Below the pieces are notes generated by a model that worked only from the letters and a program-made list of their open reading frames with translations, was not told the DNA's origin and did not search any database. Below, piece after piece: positions 47,145 to 55,267 of a stretch of 64,000 bases of DNA. The position numbers and the translations under genes were made by a program. Within the stretch, counting starts at the first letter, position 1; each line of letters opens with the position of its first letter. Source of the stretch: OLB11 sp041392835 (GTDB taxonomy: Bacteria; Bacteroidota; Bacteroidia; Chitinophagales; Chitinophagaceae). The stretch spans positions 1 to 64,000 of the forward strand of contig JAWKLF010000008.1 of NCBI GenBank assembly GCA_041392835.1, given 5' to 3'.

Positions 47145-49460
47145 ATGAAAAAAATTAGAAAGTCAGATGCATTAGAATATCACTCCAAAGGAAGACCAGG
47201 AAAAATAGAGGTCATTTCTTCTAAAGAAACTAAAACACAAAGAGATTTAGCCTTAGCATACTCACCTGGAGTAGCTGAGCCTTGCAGAGAGATACATAAA
47301 GAAGAAGAAAATGTTTATAAATACACTGCAAAAGGCAATTTAGTAGCCGTTATATCCAATGGCACCGCCGTTTTGGGTTTAGGCGATATAGGACCATTGG
47401 CATCTAAACCTGTAATGGAAGGCAAAGGACTTTTGTTTAAAATTTATGCCGATATTGATGTTTTTGATATAGAACTTAACACCAAAAATGTTGAAGAATT
47501 TATTCAAACCGTTAAAAATTTGGAACCCACATTTGGTGGCATCAATTTAGAAGACATCAAAGCACCCGAATGCTTTGAAATAGAACAGCGGTTAAAAAAA
47601 GAACTAAACATACCTGTCATGCACGATGATCAGCATGGCACGGCTATCATATCCGCGGCGGCTCTTCTGAATGCATTAGAAATACAAAACAAAGAAATAG
47701 ATAAAGTTAAAATTGTTATAAGTGGTGCAGGTGCATCCGCTATGGCTTGTTGCAATTTGTATTTACGCTTAGGCGCTAAAGTAGAAAACATGGTTATGTT
47801 TGATAGCAAGGGTGCTATTACAAAAGACAGAACCGATTTGGATGCTATGAAATCTAAATTTGCCAGTGCTCGAAAAATTACTTCTTTGCAAGATGCTATG
47901 AAAAAAGCAGATGTATTTATAGGACTTAGCAAAGGCGGCATAGTATCTCCAGAAATGTTAAAAGGCATGGCCAAAAACCCTATCGTTTTTGCCTTAGCCA
48001 ATCCCGACCCCGAAATCAGTTATGATGTAGCCATCAAAACACGTAAAGATGTAATCATGGCTACAGGACGAAGTGATTTTCCTAATCAGGTCAATAATGT
48101 ATTGGGATTCCCTTATATTTTTAGAGGTGCATTAGATGTAAGAGCCAAAACCAGAAACGAAGAAATGAAAATTGCCGCAGTGTATGCTTTAGCCGAATTG
48201 GCCAAACATCCTGTACCCGATAGCGTAAACATGGCTTATCAAGAAAAAAATCTTTGTTATGGCCCTGAGTATATAATTCCTAAACCTATGGACCCAAGAT
48301 TGTTGACTACAGTTTCTATTGCTGTAGCCAAGGCCGCCATCAAATCTAAAGTGGCACGCCAACCCATACAAGATTGGCAAGCATATGAAAAAGAATTGGC
48401 CAAACGATTAGGTGAAGATGATAATATTTTAAAAGGAATAATAAATAAAGCCAAACAATCTAAACAAAGAGTTGTATTTGCCGAAGCCGAAAATTTTAAA
48501 ACACTAAAAGCAGCTCAAATTGTAAAAGACGAAGGTATAGCTGAGCCTATATTATTGGGCAATATCAAAAAAATAAAAACCATACTAAAAGAAAATCATA
48601 TAGAATTAGACGATGTAAAAATAATTGACCCTAAATCGGATGAAAATGAAAAAACAAGAGCCGAATTTGGAGAAAGATTATTTGAAATGAGAGGTCGTAA
48701 GGGCTATAATGCCTATGAAGCTAAAAAAATAATGCGTGAACGAAATTATTTTGGGTGTATGCTTGTGCAGCATGGGCAAGCAGATGCACTCATAACAGGA
48801 CTAACACGCAAATACCCAGACACATTAAAACCAGTACTTGAAATAATTGGTGTAGAACAACCTTCGAGTATGCTGGCCGGTATGTATATTATGCTAACCA
48901 AAAAAGGACCCATATGCTTTGCCGATACTACTATTAACGAATTTCCAACCGCAGAACAAATAGTTGAGATAACAAACTTAGCAGCCAATCAATTAAAAGC
49001 TTATAATGTAAAACCCAAAATAGCCATGCTCTCATACTCCAATTTTGGTTCAAGCAATTTGAGCGAAGCAAAAAAGATGAGAACAGCTACTGACTTATTG
49101 CATAAAAAGTATCCTAACCTTATAGTAGACGGCGAGGTACAAGGTAGTGTGGCATTTAATAGTGAATTGCTAAAAGAAAATTATCCATTTAGTGACTTAA
49201 TAAACAATAGTCCGAATATACTTATTTTCCCAAATTTATCAGCTGGAAACATAGCCTATCATCTTATGATGGAGCTTGGCAATAGCGAAGTGATTGGGCC
49301 TGTATTGTTGGGCTTAAAAAAGTCGGTACATGTATTACAATTAGGTAGTAGTGTTAGGCAAATAGTAAACATGGTAGCAATAGCAGCTTTGGATGCGCAA
49401 ATAAAAACAAAAAAGCAAAATAAAAATTCGGTAACCGCATTAGGAAATAATAAAACATAA
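47145..49460 (+). CDS. maeB: NADP-dependent malic enzyme with phosphotransacetylase-like domain
   Basis: Converts malate to pyruvate and CO2. The malic-enzyme part (about residues 1-410) has SPGVAEPC, the metal region HDDQHGTA and the nucleotide-binding VISGAGASAMACCN. The C-terminal phosphate-acetyltransferase-like domain (about 430-771) is regulatory in known MaeB proteins. At 771 residues it is normal for the fusion. rimM follows after seven bases and trmD after that, so the three may be co-transcribed. Confidence 0.95.
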   Translation: MKKIRKSDALEYHSKGRPGKIEVISSKETKTQRDLALAYSPGVAEPCREIHKEEENVYKYTAKGNLVAVISNGTAVLGLGDIGPLASKPVMEGKGLLFKIYADIDVFDIELNTKNVEEFIQTVKNLEPTFGGINLEDIKAPECFEIEQRLKKELNIPVMHDDQHGTAIISAAALLNALEIQNKEIDKVKIVISGAGASAMACCNLYLRLGAKVENMVMFDSKGAITKDRTDLDAMKSKFASARKITSLQDAMKKADVFIGLSKGGIVSPEMLKGMAKNPIVFALANPDPEISYDVAIKTRKDVIMATGRSDFPNQVNNVLGFPYIFRGALDVRAKTRNEEMKIAAVYALAELAKHPVPDSVNMAYQEKNLCYGPEYIIPKPMDPRLLTTVSIAVAKAAIKSKVARQPIQDWQAYEKELAKRLGEDDNILKGIINKAKQSKQRVVFAEAENFKTLKAAQIVKDEGIAEPILLGNIKKIKTILKENHIELDDVKIIDPKSDENEKTRAEFGERLFEMRGRKGYNAYEAKKIMRERNYFGCMLVQHGQADALITGLTRKYPDTLKPVLEIIGVEQPSSMLAGMYIMLTKKGPICFADTTINEFPTAEQIVEITNLAANQLKAYNVKPKIAMLSYSNFGSSNLSEAKKMRTATDLLHKKYPNLIVDGEVQGSVAFNSELLKENYPFSDLINNSPNILIFPNLSAGNIAYHLMMELGNSEVIGPVLLGLKKSVHVLQLGSSVRQIVNMVAIAALDAQIKTKKQNKNSVTALGNNKT

Positions 49461-49467
49461 ATTCAAT

Positions 49468-49971
49468 TTGCAACAGATTGGAAAAATAGCATCATTGCAT
49501 GGCATCAAAGGAGAGCTAATTCTTCGTGTTCATGAAGTAGAATCTATCAATTTAGAATCCTTAGATGTCCTTATGATAGAGATGGTACAAGATAGTTTGA
49601 TACCTTTTTTCATAGAACATATTAGAGCTACTCACGAACAAGAATATATATGCCAATTTGAAGAAGTAGCATCGAGAGAAGAAGCAAAAAAATTACTCAA
49701 CAAAAATATCTATTTGTTTTCGGAAAAGAGTACTAAACAAAACAAAACAAACAAGTTTGTAGATTTCATCCATTACACCCTATATGATGATAAGAAAACT
49801 GAAATAGGAAAAATAGAAAACATCATGGAATATCCTACTCATTGGACAATAGCCCTGCATTATAAAAATAAACGCATAGAGCTACCTTTGCACCAAGACC
49901 TTATTATTGCCGTTGACCAAGAAAAGCAAACATTAGTTTTACAAATCCCAGATGGTATTTTAACTCTTTAG
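49468..49971 (+). CDS. rimM: 16S rRNA processing protein RimM
   Basis: A 30S maturation factor with the N-terminal RimM domain (IGKIASLHGIKGELIL) and a C-terminal PRC barrel. The start is TTG at 49,468; no ATG is available upstream, and the frame before it runs into the maeB end. trmD follows after four bases, the usual rimM-trmD pair. Confidence 0.9.
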   Translation: MQQIGKIASLHGIKGELILRVHEVESINLESLDVLMIEMVQDSLIPFFIEHIRATHEQEYICQFEEVASREEAKKLLNKNIYLFSEKSTKQNKTNKFVDFIHYTLYDDKKTEIGKIENIMEYPTHWTIALHYKNKRIELPLHQDLIIAVDQEKQTLVLQIPDGILTL

Positions 49972-49975
49972 AACA

Positions 49976-50659
49976 ATGAGAATTGATATTATAAGTGCCC
50001 AACCTGATTTATTACAAAGCCCTTTTCAGCATTCTATTTTAAAGCGTGCTCAAGAAAAAGGACTTTTGGAAATAGTTATACATAACTTACGAGATTATGC
50101 CATCAACAAACATGGACAAATAGACGACACACCTTATGGAGGTGGCGCAGGTATGATATTAATGTGCGAACCGCTCAGTCAAGTAATTGAAAAATTAAAA
50201 AATGAGCGTTCTTATGATCAAATAATTTTTTTAACCCCTGATGGCAAAACATATAATCAATCAATGTGCAATACGCTGTCTTTACAAAATAATATTATGC
50301 TACTATGCGGACACTATAAAGGTATAGACCAGCGTATTCGAGATCTATATGTAACCCTCGAAATCTCAATAGGCGATTATGTCTTGACTGGAGGCGAATT
50401 GGCAGCAGCCATTTTAGTAGATAGTATAGGCAGACTAATACCCGGTGTATTAAACGACGAAACGTCGGCCCTATCCGATTCTTTTCAAGATAATTTATTG
50501 GCACCACCTGTCTATACTAAGCCTGCTATATTTAATGGTTTAGCTGTGCCTGATGTACTCTTGAGTGGGCATTTTCAAAACATTGATGAATGGCGCTATG
50601 AAGAATCTGTACGAAAAACTAAATCATTAAGACCCGATCTGTTGAACGACGAAGAATAA
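49976..50659 (+). CDS. trmD: tRNA (guanine-N1)-methyltransferase
   Basis: Methylates G37 of tRNAs. The SPOUT knot motif is seen in LLCGHYKGIDQRI and IGDYVLTGGELAA, with the N-terminal DTPYGGGAGM. It is 227 residues long. It ends ten bases from the convergent esterase gene. In many bacteria rplS follows trmD; here rplS is about 10 kb away. Confidence 0.96.
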   Translation: MRIDIISAQPDLLQSPFQHSILKRAQEKGLLEIVIHNLRDYAINKHGQIDDTPYGGGAGMILMCEPLSQVIEKLKNERSYDQIIFLTPDGKTYNQSMCNTLSLQNNIMLLCGHYKGIDQRIRDLYVTLEISIGDYVLTGGELAAAILVDSIGRLIPGVLNDETSALSDSFQDNLLAPPVYTKPAIFNGLAVPDVLLSGHFQNIDEWRYEESVRKTKSLRPDLLNDEE

Positions 50660-50669
50660 AATGTATTTT

Positions 50670-51962
50670 CTACTCTTTAATAAAAGTAAAAGGCATCCAT
50701 CCCTTCTCATTTTCAATCTGAATAAAATACATCCCTTTATTCAAACTTTTTATTGCCAGGTTTGTTTGCCAATTTTTATCTAGTTGGCCTTCTAATATTA
50801 CTTTTCCTTCTATATTCAAAACTTGATATGCAGTCGCATTTTTAGCGTTTATATACAAAACATCTGTGGCAGGATTAGGAAAAATAGAAACTACATCACT
50901 CAGAGATAAATTCTGAACTTCATTGGGATACAAATCCATACAAGTAGAAGAATTATAGCCAACTTTAGAATCAGTACTGCATTGATTACACAATATCTTT
51001 TTAAAAAAACATGTAAACTTGGAGGGTATATAGTTGACATAATCTAAACTTGGGTATATACAATGCATACCTGCTGCATCATAATTGCTTTCTACACACA
51101 AACCTAAATTTGTCATTCTTTTATATATTGCCATAGGGCCATATACATGTGGATACGGATTCAACGCATTGTAACAAAATAAAAAAGTACCTGTATCTAC
51201 TGGTGCTATATTATCCAATAACCCATGTATGGACAATACTGGAATATCTTCATTGGCATCTATAATAGCAGTATCAACTACTCCACCACACCAATTAAAT
51301 ACGCCTGCAATATTAAAATTGCTATAAAACGTATTGCTTGAAGAATCAATAGGTCCAAGCAATTGATATGCATCTGGAAAAGCCAAATTGGCCTCTTGTT
51401 GATCCATAAATGCAGCCTCCATTACTGTATAAGCACCTGCACTTGTGCCAGCCAAAAAAATAGTGTTTTTATCAATACCATAGGCATTTGCATGAAAGGA
51501 CAAATAGCGAATTCCAGCTTTTACATCCTGAAGTGCTCTATACATGGCTAAATTTAACTCAGTAGTATTGCCAGTACAAGGAAAACCTGTTCCTATACTA
51601 TTCCAACCCAATCTGTAATCAAGCGTAGCAGCCACATAACCTCTTCTTGCAAGTTGTTCGGCATACGATGTAAAATCTGTCTTGTCGCCTGCTGTAAATC
51701 CACCACCATGTACTAATATAACCAATGGTCTTTGAGCTAAAGGGTCTATACTTTGCTGAGGATAGTAAATATCCATAGTCAAGGTGTCTAAAATATTGCC
51801 ATAAGCCATTGCACTTCCATATTGCACACCTATGTCGCTTGCAATTGCTATACTACTAAACAAATCATTTTCAGCAAAACGACTTTGTATACAATAATTG
51901 GGTGTTTGTGCTTGCACAACTATGGTGTAAAAAACTAAAAAACATAAATACAGCTTTTTCAT
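50670..51962 (-). CDS. secreted alpha/beta-hydrolase with T9SS sorting tail
   Basis: An exported esterase/lipase of the carboxylesterase type. It has a signal peptide (MKKLYLCFLVFYTIVVQAQ) and the oxyanion loop HGGGFTAGD. The nucleophile serine is in AGTSAGAY, and a likely aspartate is in HGLLDNIAP. A C-terminal type A sorting domain of the type IX secretion system follows (SIFPNPATDVLYI to the end). It is therefore expected to cross the outer membrane. Substrate unknown. Confidence 0.88.
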   Translation of the reverse strand: MKKLYLCFLVFYTIVVQAQTPNYCIQSRFAENDLFSSIAIASDIGVQYGSAMAYGNILDTLTMDIYYPQQSIDPLAQRPLVILVHGGGFTAGDKTDFTSYAEQLARRGYVAATLDYRLGWNSIGTGFPCTGNTTELNLAMYRALQDVKAGIRYLSFHANAYGIDKNTIFLAGTSAGAYTVMEAAFMDQQEANLAFPDAYQLLGPIDSSSNTFYSNFNIAGVFNWCGGVVDTAIIDANEDIPVLSIHGLLDNIAPVDTGTFLFCYNALNPYPHVYGPMAIYKRMTNLGLCVESNYDAAGMHCIYPSLDYVNYIPSKFTCFFKKILCNQCSTDSKVGYNSSTCMDLYPNEVQNLSLSDVVSIFPNPATDVLYINAKNATAYQVLNIEGKVILEGQLDKNWQTNLAIKSLNKGMYFIQIENEKGWMPFTFIKE

Positions 51963-52025
51963 TGTTCAAATATAATATGAATTAAAATCATTCTTCATTC
52001 TGGGTTGATAACATTATTTTTTTTG

Positions 52026-52033
52026 TAATTTTG
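52026..52033 (+). promoter_or_regulatory. promoter -7 box very close to the TPR gene start
   Basis: TAATTTTG matches TAnnTTTG. TTG at 52,003-52,005 is about 20 bases upstream, as for a -33 box. Only six bases separate the -7 box from the ATG at 52,040, which predicts an almost leaderless mRNA. Confidence 0.5.
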
Positions 52034-52039
52034 TAAAAT

Positions 52040-53053
52040 ATGAAATGGCACGGTGTTGCAATTATTTTTTTCTTTTTCAGCATCTTGTATGCTTGTACTA
52101 ACAAACCTAAGCCTGAGACTTCTTTAGATAGTGTAAGCAATGTTCAAATTGACCGTATTTCAGAAAAAATAAATGCCAATCCTAAATCATCATCCTTATA
52201 TTTTCTAAGAGGACAAGCCTATCACCATATCAATCAGGATTCATTAGCAATAACAGATTTCCAAAAAGCTATTCAATTAGATTCTTCCAAATCAAATTAT
52301 TATAGTGCCATTGGCGATATATTATTTGAACACAAGGATATTTCTGGTAGTTTGTCGTGGCTGCAACAAGCATTGAAAAAAAATCCAGAAGACATTCAAG
52401 CACATCTAAAAATTGGTAAACTTTTTCTTTATACTGAAGATTATCCAAAAGCTTTTGGTGCACTGAATACTGTTTTAAGAAACGATGTATATAATGCAGA
52501 AGCTTATTTTTTAAAAGGTATGTGTTATAAAAACATGAAAGACACAGCACATGCTATATCCAATTTTCAAACTGCAGTACAATCCGATCCAAAATTTAGT
52601 GAAGCACATTTGCAATTAGCTATTATCTACAAATTACGAAAAGACCCTATAGCACTTTCCTATTTTGAAAATGCTTTTCAAGCAGACACAAGCAATGTAG
52701 CTCCCTTGTATGGAAAAGCAATGTATTGGCAAGACTTAGGAAACTACAAAGAAGCAAAAGAAATATTTCAACGAATTATTAGAACTGATAAGAATTTTGC
52801 AACATCATATTATAACATGGGCTGGATACTATTACAAGAAGATAGTACAGAAAAAGCTAAACGATTTTTTGATATGGCTATCCAAGTGAAACCCGACTAC
52901 GTAGAAGCTTATTACAATAGAGGCTTATGTAGTGAAATATTAGAAAAATATGATGATGCACTCATTGACTATGAACAAGCATTAAATTTTAATCCAGATA
53001 TTCCTGATGTTATCAATGCAAAAAATAGAGTATCTAAAAAAATAAAGAAATAA
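52040..53053 (+). CDS. TPR-repeat lipoprotein
   Basis: A 337-residue lipoprotein (signal ending ILYAC) made almost wholly of tetratricopeptide repeats, about seven or eight (for example AITDFQKAIQLDSS, AISNFQTAVQSDPK, ALIDYEQALNFNPD). TPR proteins act as protein-binding scaffolds; the partner is not known. It lies two bases before rpe, so it may head the rpe operon. Confidence 0.85.
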   Translation: MKWHGVAIIFFFFSILYACTNKPKPETSLDSVSNVQIDRISEKINANPKSSSLYFLRGQAYHHINQDSLAITDFQKAIQLDSSKSNYYSAIGDILFEHKDISGSLSWLQQALKKNPEDIQAHLKIGKLFLYTEDYPKAFGALNTVLRNDVYNAEAYFLKGMCYKNMKDTAHAISNFQTAVQSDPKFSEAHLQLAIIYKLRKDPIALSYFENAFQADTSNVAPLYGKAMYWQDLGNYKEAKEIFQRIIRTDKNFATSYYNMGWILLQEDSTEKAKRFFDMAIQVKPDYVEAYYNRGLCSEILEKYDDALIDYEQALNFNPDIPDVINAKNRVSKKIKK

Positions 53054-53055
53054 AA

Positions 53056-53703
53056 ATGGCTCTTATAGCACCTTCCGTACTTTCCGCAAACTTTTTACAA
53101 CTCGAAACTGACATTCAAATGATCAACAATTCGCAGGCCGATTGGTTTCATTTAGATATAATGGATGGTCGTTTTGTACCTAATATTAGTTTCGGACTTC
53201 CAATAGTTTCTGCCATAAAAAAGATAGCTAAAAAAACATTAGATGTACATCTGATGATAGAAGAACCCGAAAAATATGCTGAGGAATTTAAAAAAGCGGG
53301 AGCTGACATATTAAGCGTTCACATAGAAGCATGTAGGCACTTACATAGAAATTTACAACAAATAAAGTCTCTTGGCATGAAAGCCGGTGTGGCTATAAAC
53401 CCTCATACACCTGTCTCTCATATTTTTGATTTGTTAGAAGATATAGATGTAGTCTGCATGATGAGTGTAAATCCTGGTTTTGGAGGTCAAAAATTTATTT
53501 CACATACAATTGAAAAAATAAAAACCTTAAAAGCTGAAATCAACAAGCACAATACGCATACACTAATAGAAATAGATGGAGGTGTTACCTTAGAAAATGC
53601 TTCAGAAATTATACAAGCTGGAGCCGATGTATTGGTTGCTGGCAATACCGTTTTTGCTTCGCAAAACCCAACTGAGACTATTGCAAAACTTAAAAATTGC
53701 TAA
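53056..53703 (+). CDS. rpe: ribulose-phosphate 3-epimerase
   Basis: A TIM-barrel enzyme of the pentose-phosphate pathway. It has the starting LIAPSVLSANF, metal and catalytic residues in WFHLDIMDGRFVPN and VHLMIEEP, and the phosphate-binding MSVNPGFGGQKF. It is 215 residues, normal. Its stop overlaps the start of the UbiA-like gene (TAATG). Confidence 0.97.
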   Translation: MALIAPSVLSANFLQLETDIQMINNSQADWFHLDIMDGRFVPNISFGLPIVSAIKKIAKKTLDVHLMIEEPEKYAEEFKKAGADILSVHIEACRHLHRNLQQIKSLGMKAGVAINPHTPVSHIFDLLEDIDVVCMMSVNPGFGGQKFISHTIEKIKTLKAEINKHNTHTLIEIDGGVTLENASEIIQAGADVLVAGNTVFASQNPTETIAKLKNC

Positions 53704-54608
53704 TGAATTACCTAAAAGGTATCATTACAATAGTCCGATTGCCCAATGTATTATTTATTGGGCTTACCCAATTGCTTTGTTATTTTTTTATTGTAAAAAA
53801 ATTTACTGAAAATAGTCATACACATATTCATTTGACGCCTAACTTATTTGCTATTTTGTGTATGTCTACCATGTTTATAGCTGCAGCAGGATATATTATC
53901 AATGATTATTTTGATATAGGTATAGATAATGTCAATAAACCGCATAGAGTTACCATAGAGAAAATATTCAAAAGACGAAGCATCATACTTTCACATATAT
54001 TCCTCAATCTGTTGGCACTTGGAATGCTTTTTTATATCTGCTATCATGAGTTAAGACTACGATATATTTTTGTTCAATTGGTCTCTATTTTCTTATTATT
54101 AATATATTCTACTACTCTCAAACGAAAACTTATATGGGGCAATTTATGTATTGCGCTATTAACCGCTCTAACACTTTGGACTGTGGCCATCTACGAACCC
54201 AATTTCCAAACCGTGCATTGGAATCAAGCTGGCATGAAGTATTTGTGGCTCTATATGTTATTTGCTTTTTTAATTACAAGCATTCGCGAAATAGTAAAAG
54301 ACATTGAAGATATAAAAGGAGACACTACCCTGCTTTGCAAAACAATTCCATTGGTGTGGGGAATCAATACAGCCAAAAAAATTATTTATGTGTTAGTAGC
54401 AATCTTAATTATACTAATGACCACGTCCTTTTTTATAACCCTACACAATATTCCACAACAACTATTTTTAATGTTGTTCGTCATTATACCATTATGTATT
54501 ACGTTGTATAAATTATATCATGCCGAACATTCCAAAGACTTTGGAAACGTGAGTTTATATATCAAAATTATAACCGTCATGGGTATTATTTCTATATCTT
54601 TTATTTAA
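53703..54608 (+). CDS. UbiA-type prenyltransferase
   Basis: A membrane prenyltransferase with about eight hydrophobic helices and both Asp-rich motifs: NDYFDIGID (in IINDYFDIGIDNVN) and DIEDIKGD. The start is set at ATG 53,703, which shares one base with the rpe stop; the TTG at 53,697 is a less likely start. It resembles geranylgeranylglycerol-phosphate geranylgeranyltransferase-type family members of Bacteroidota. Substrate uncertain. Confidence 0.85.
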   Translation: MNYLKGIITIVRLPNVLFIGLTQLLCYFFIVKKFTENSHTHIHLTPNLFAILCMSTMFIAAAGYIINDYFDIGIDNVNKPHRVTIEKIFKRRSIILSHIFLNLLALGMLFYICYHELRLRYIFVQLVSIFLLLIYSTTLKRKLIWGNLCIALLTALTLWTVAIYEPNFQTVHWNQAGMKYLWLYMLFAFLITSIREIVKDIEDIKGDTTLLCKTIPLVWGINTAKKIIYVLVAILIILMTTSFFITLHNIPQQLFLMLFVIIPLCITLYKLYHAEHSKDFGNVSLYIKIITVMGIISISFI

Positions 54609-54613
54609 TTTAT

Positions 54614-55177
54614 ATGCCATCTATAATTTTAGCTTCAGCTTCTCCACGTCGTAAACAATTACTTACTTGGTCCGAAATAGAGTTCGAGGTTTTTACAAAT
54701 CATAAAAGTGAATCCTATTCAAATAGTATTGATACCAAAGATGTGCCAGCCTATTTGTCTCTTCAAAAAGCACTTGCCGTTCAGGAAGTAAAAAAAGATA
54801 AAATTATTTTGGCTGCAGATACTATCGTACTGATGCAAAATAAAATTTTAGGAAAACCCATAAACCAAGACGATGCCTATCAAATGCTATCTTTACTATC
54901 AAACAACACCCATCAAGTTATAACTGGTGTTTCTATTTTACATCACGAAAAACAAGTAACTTTTAGTGAGCTTACTGAAGTAGAGTTTGCAAAGCTATCG
55001 GATGAACAAATTATGCATTATATTGAAAAATATAAGCCCTATGACAAGGCGGGCTCTTATGCCATACAAGAATGGATAGGGCTTATCGCTATAAAATCAA
55101 TCAAAGGCTGTTTCTATAATGTCATGGGTTTGCCCATGCAGCGTGTCTATCATACATTGCAAACACAATTCTATTGA
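54614..55177 (+). CDS. Maf-like nucleotide pyrophosphatase
   Basis: A house-cleaning nucleoside-triphosphate pyrophosphatase (dTTP/UTP or m7GTP type). It has the starting ILASASPRRKQLL, the AADTIV motif and KAGSYAIQE. It is 187 residues, normal. It lies five bases after the prenyltransferase gene. Confidence 0.93.
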   Translation: MPSIILASASPRRKQLLTWSEIEFEVFTNHKSESYSNSIDTKDVPAYLSLQKALAVQEVKKDKIILAADTIVLMQNKILGKPINQDDAYQMLSLLSNNTHQVITGVSILHHEKQVTFSELTEVEFAKLSDEQIMHYIEKYKPYDKAGSYAIQEWIGLIAIKSIKGCFYNVMGLPMQRVYHTLQTQFY

Positions 55178-55267
55178 TTCTAACTTATTTTAACTTTTAC
55201 TATTATATAACTTTTATAGATTGTAACTTTACCTTTTTACAAAAAAACTCAAATACTCCAGCACGCA

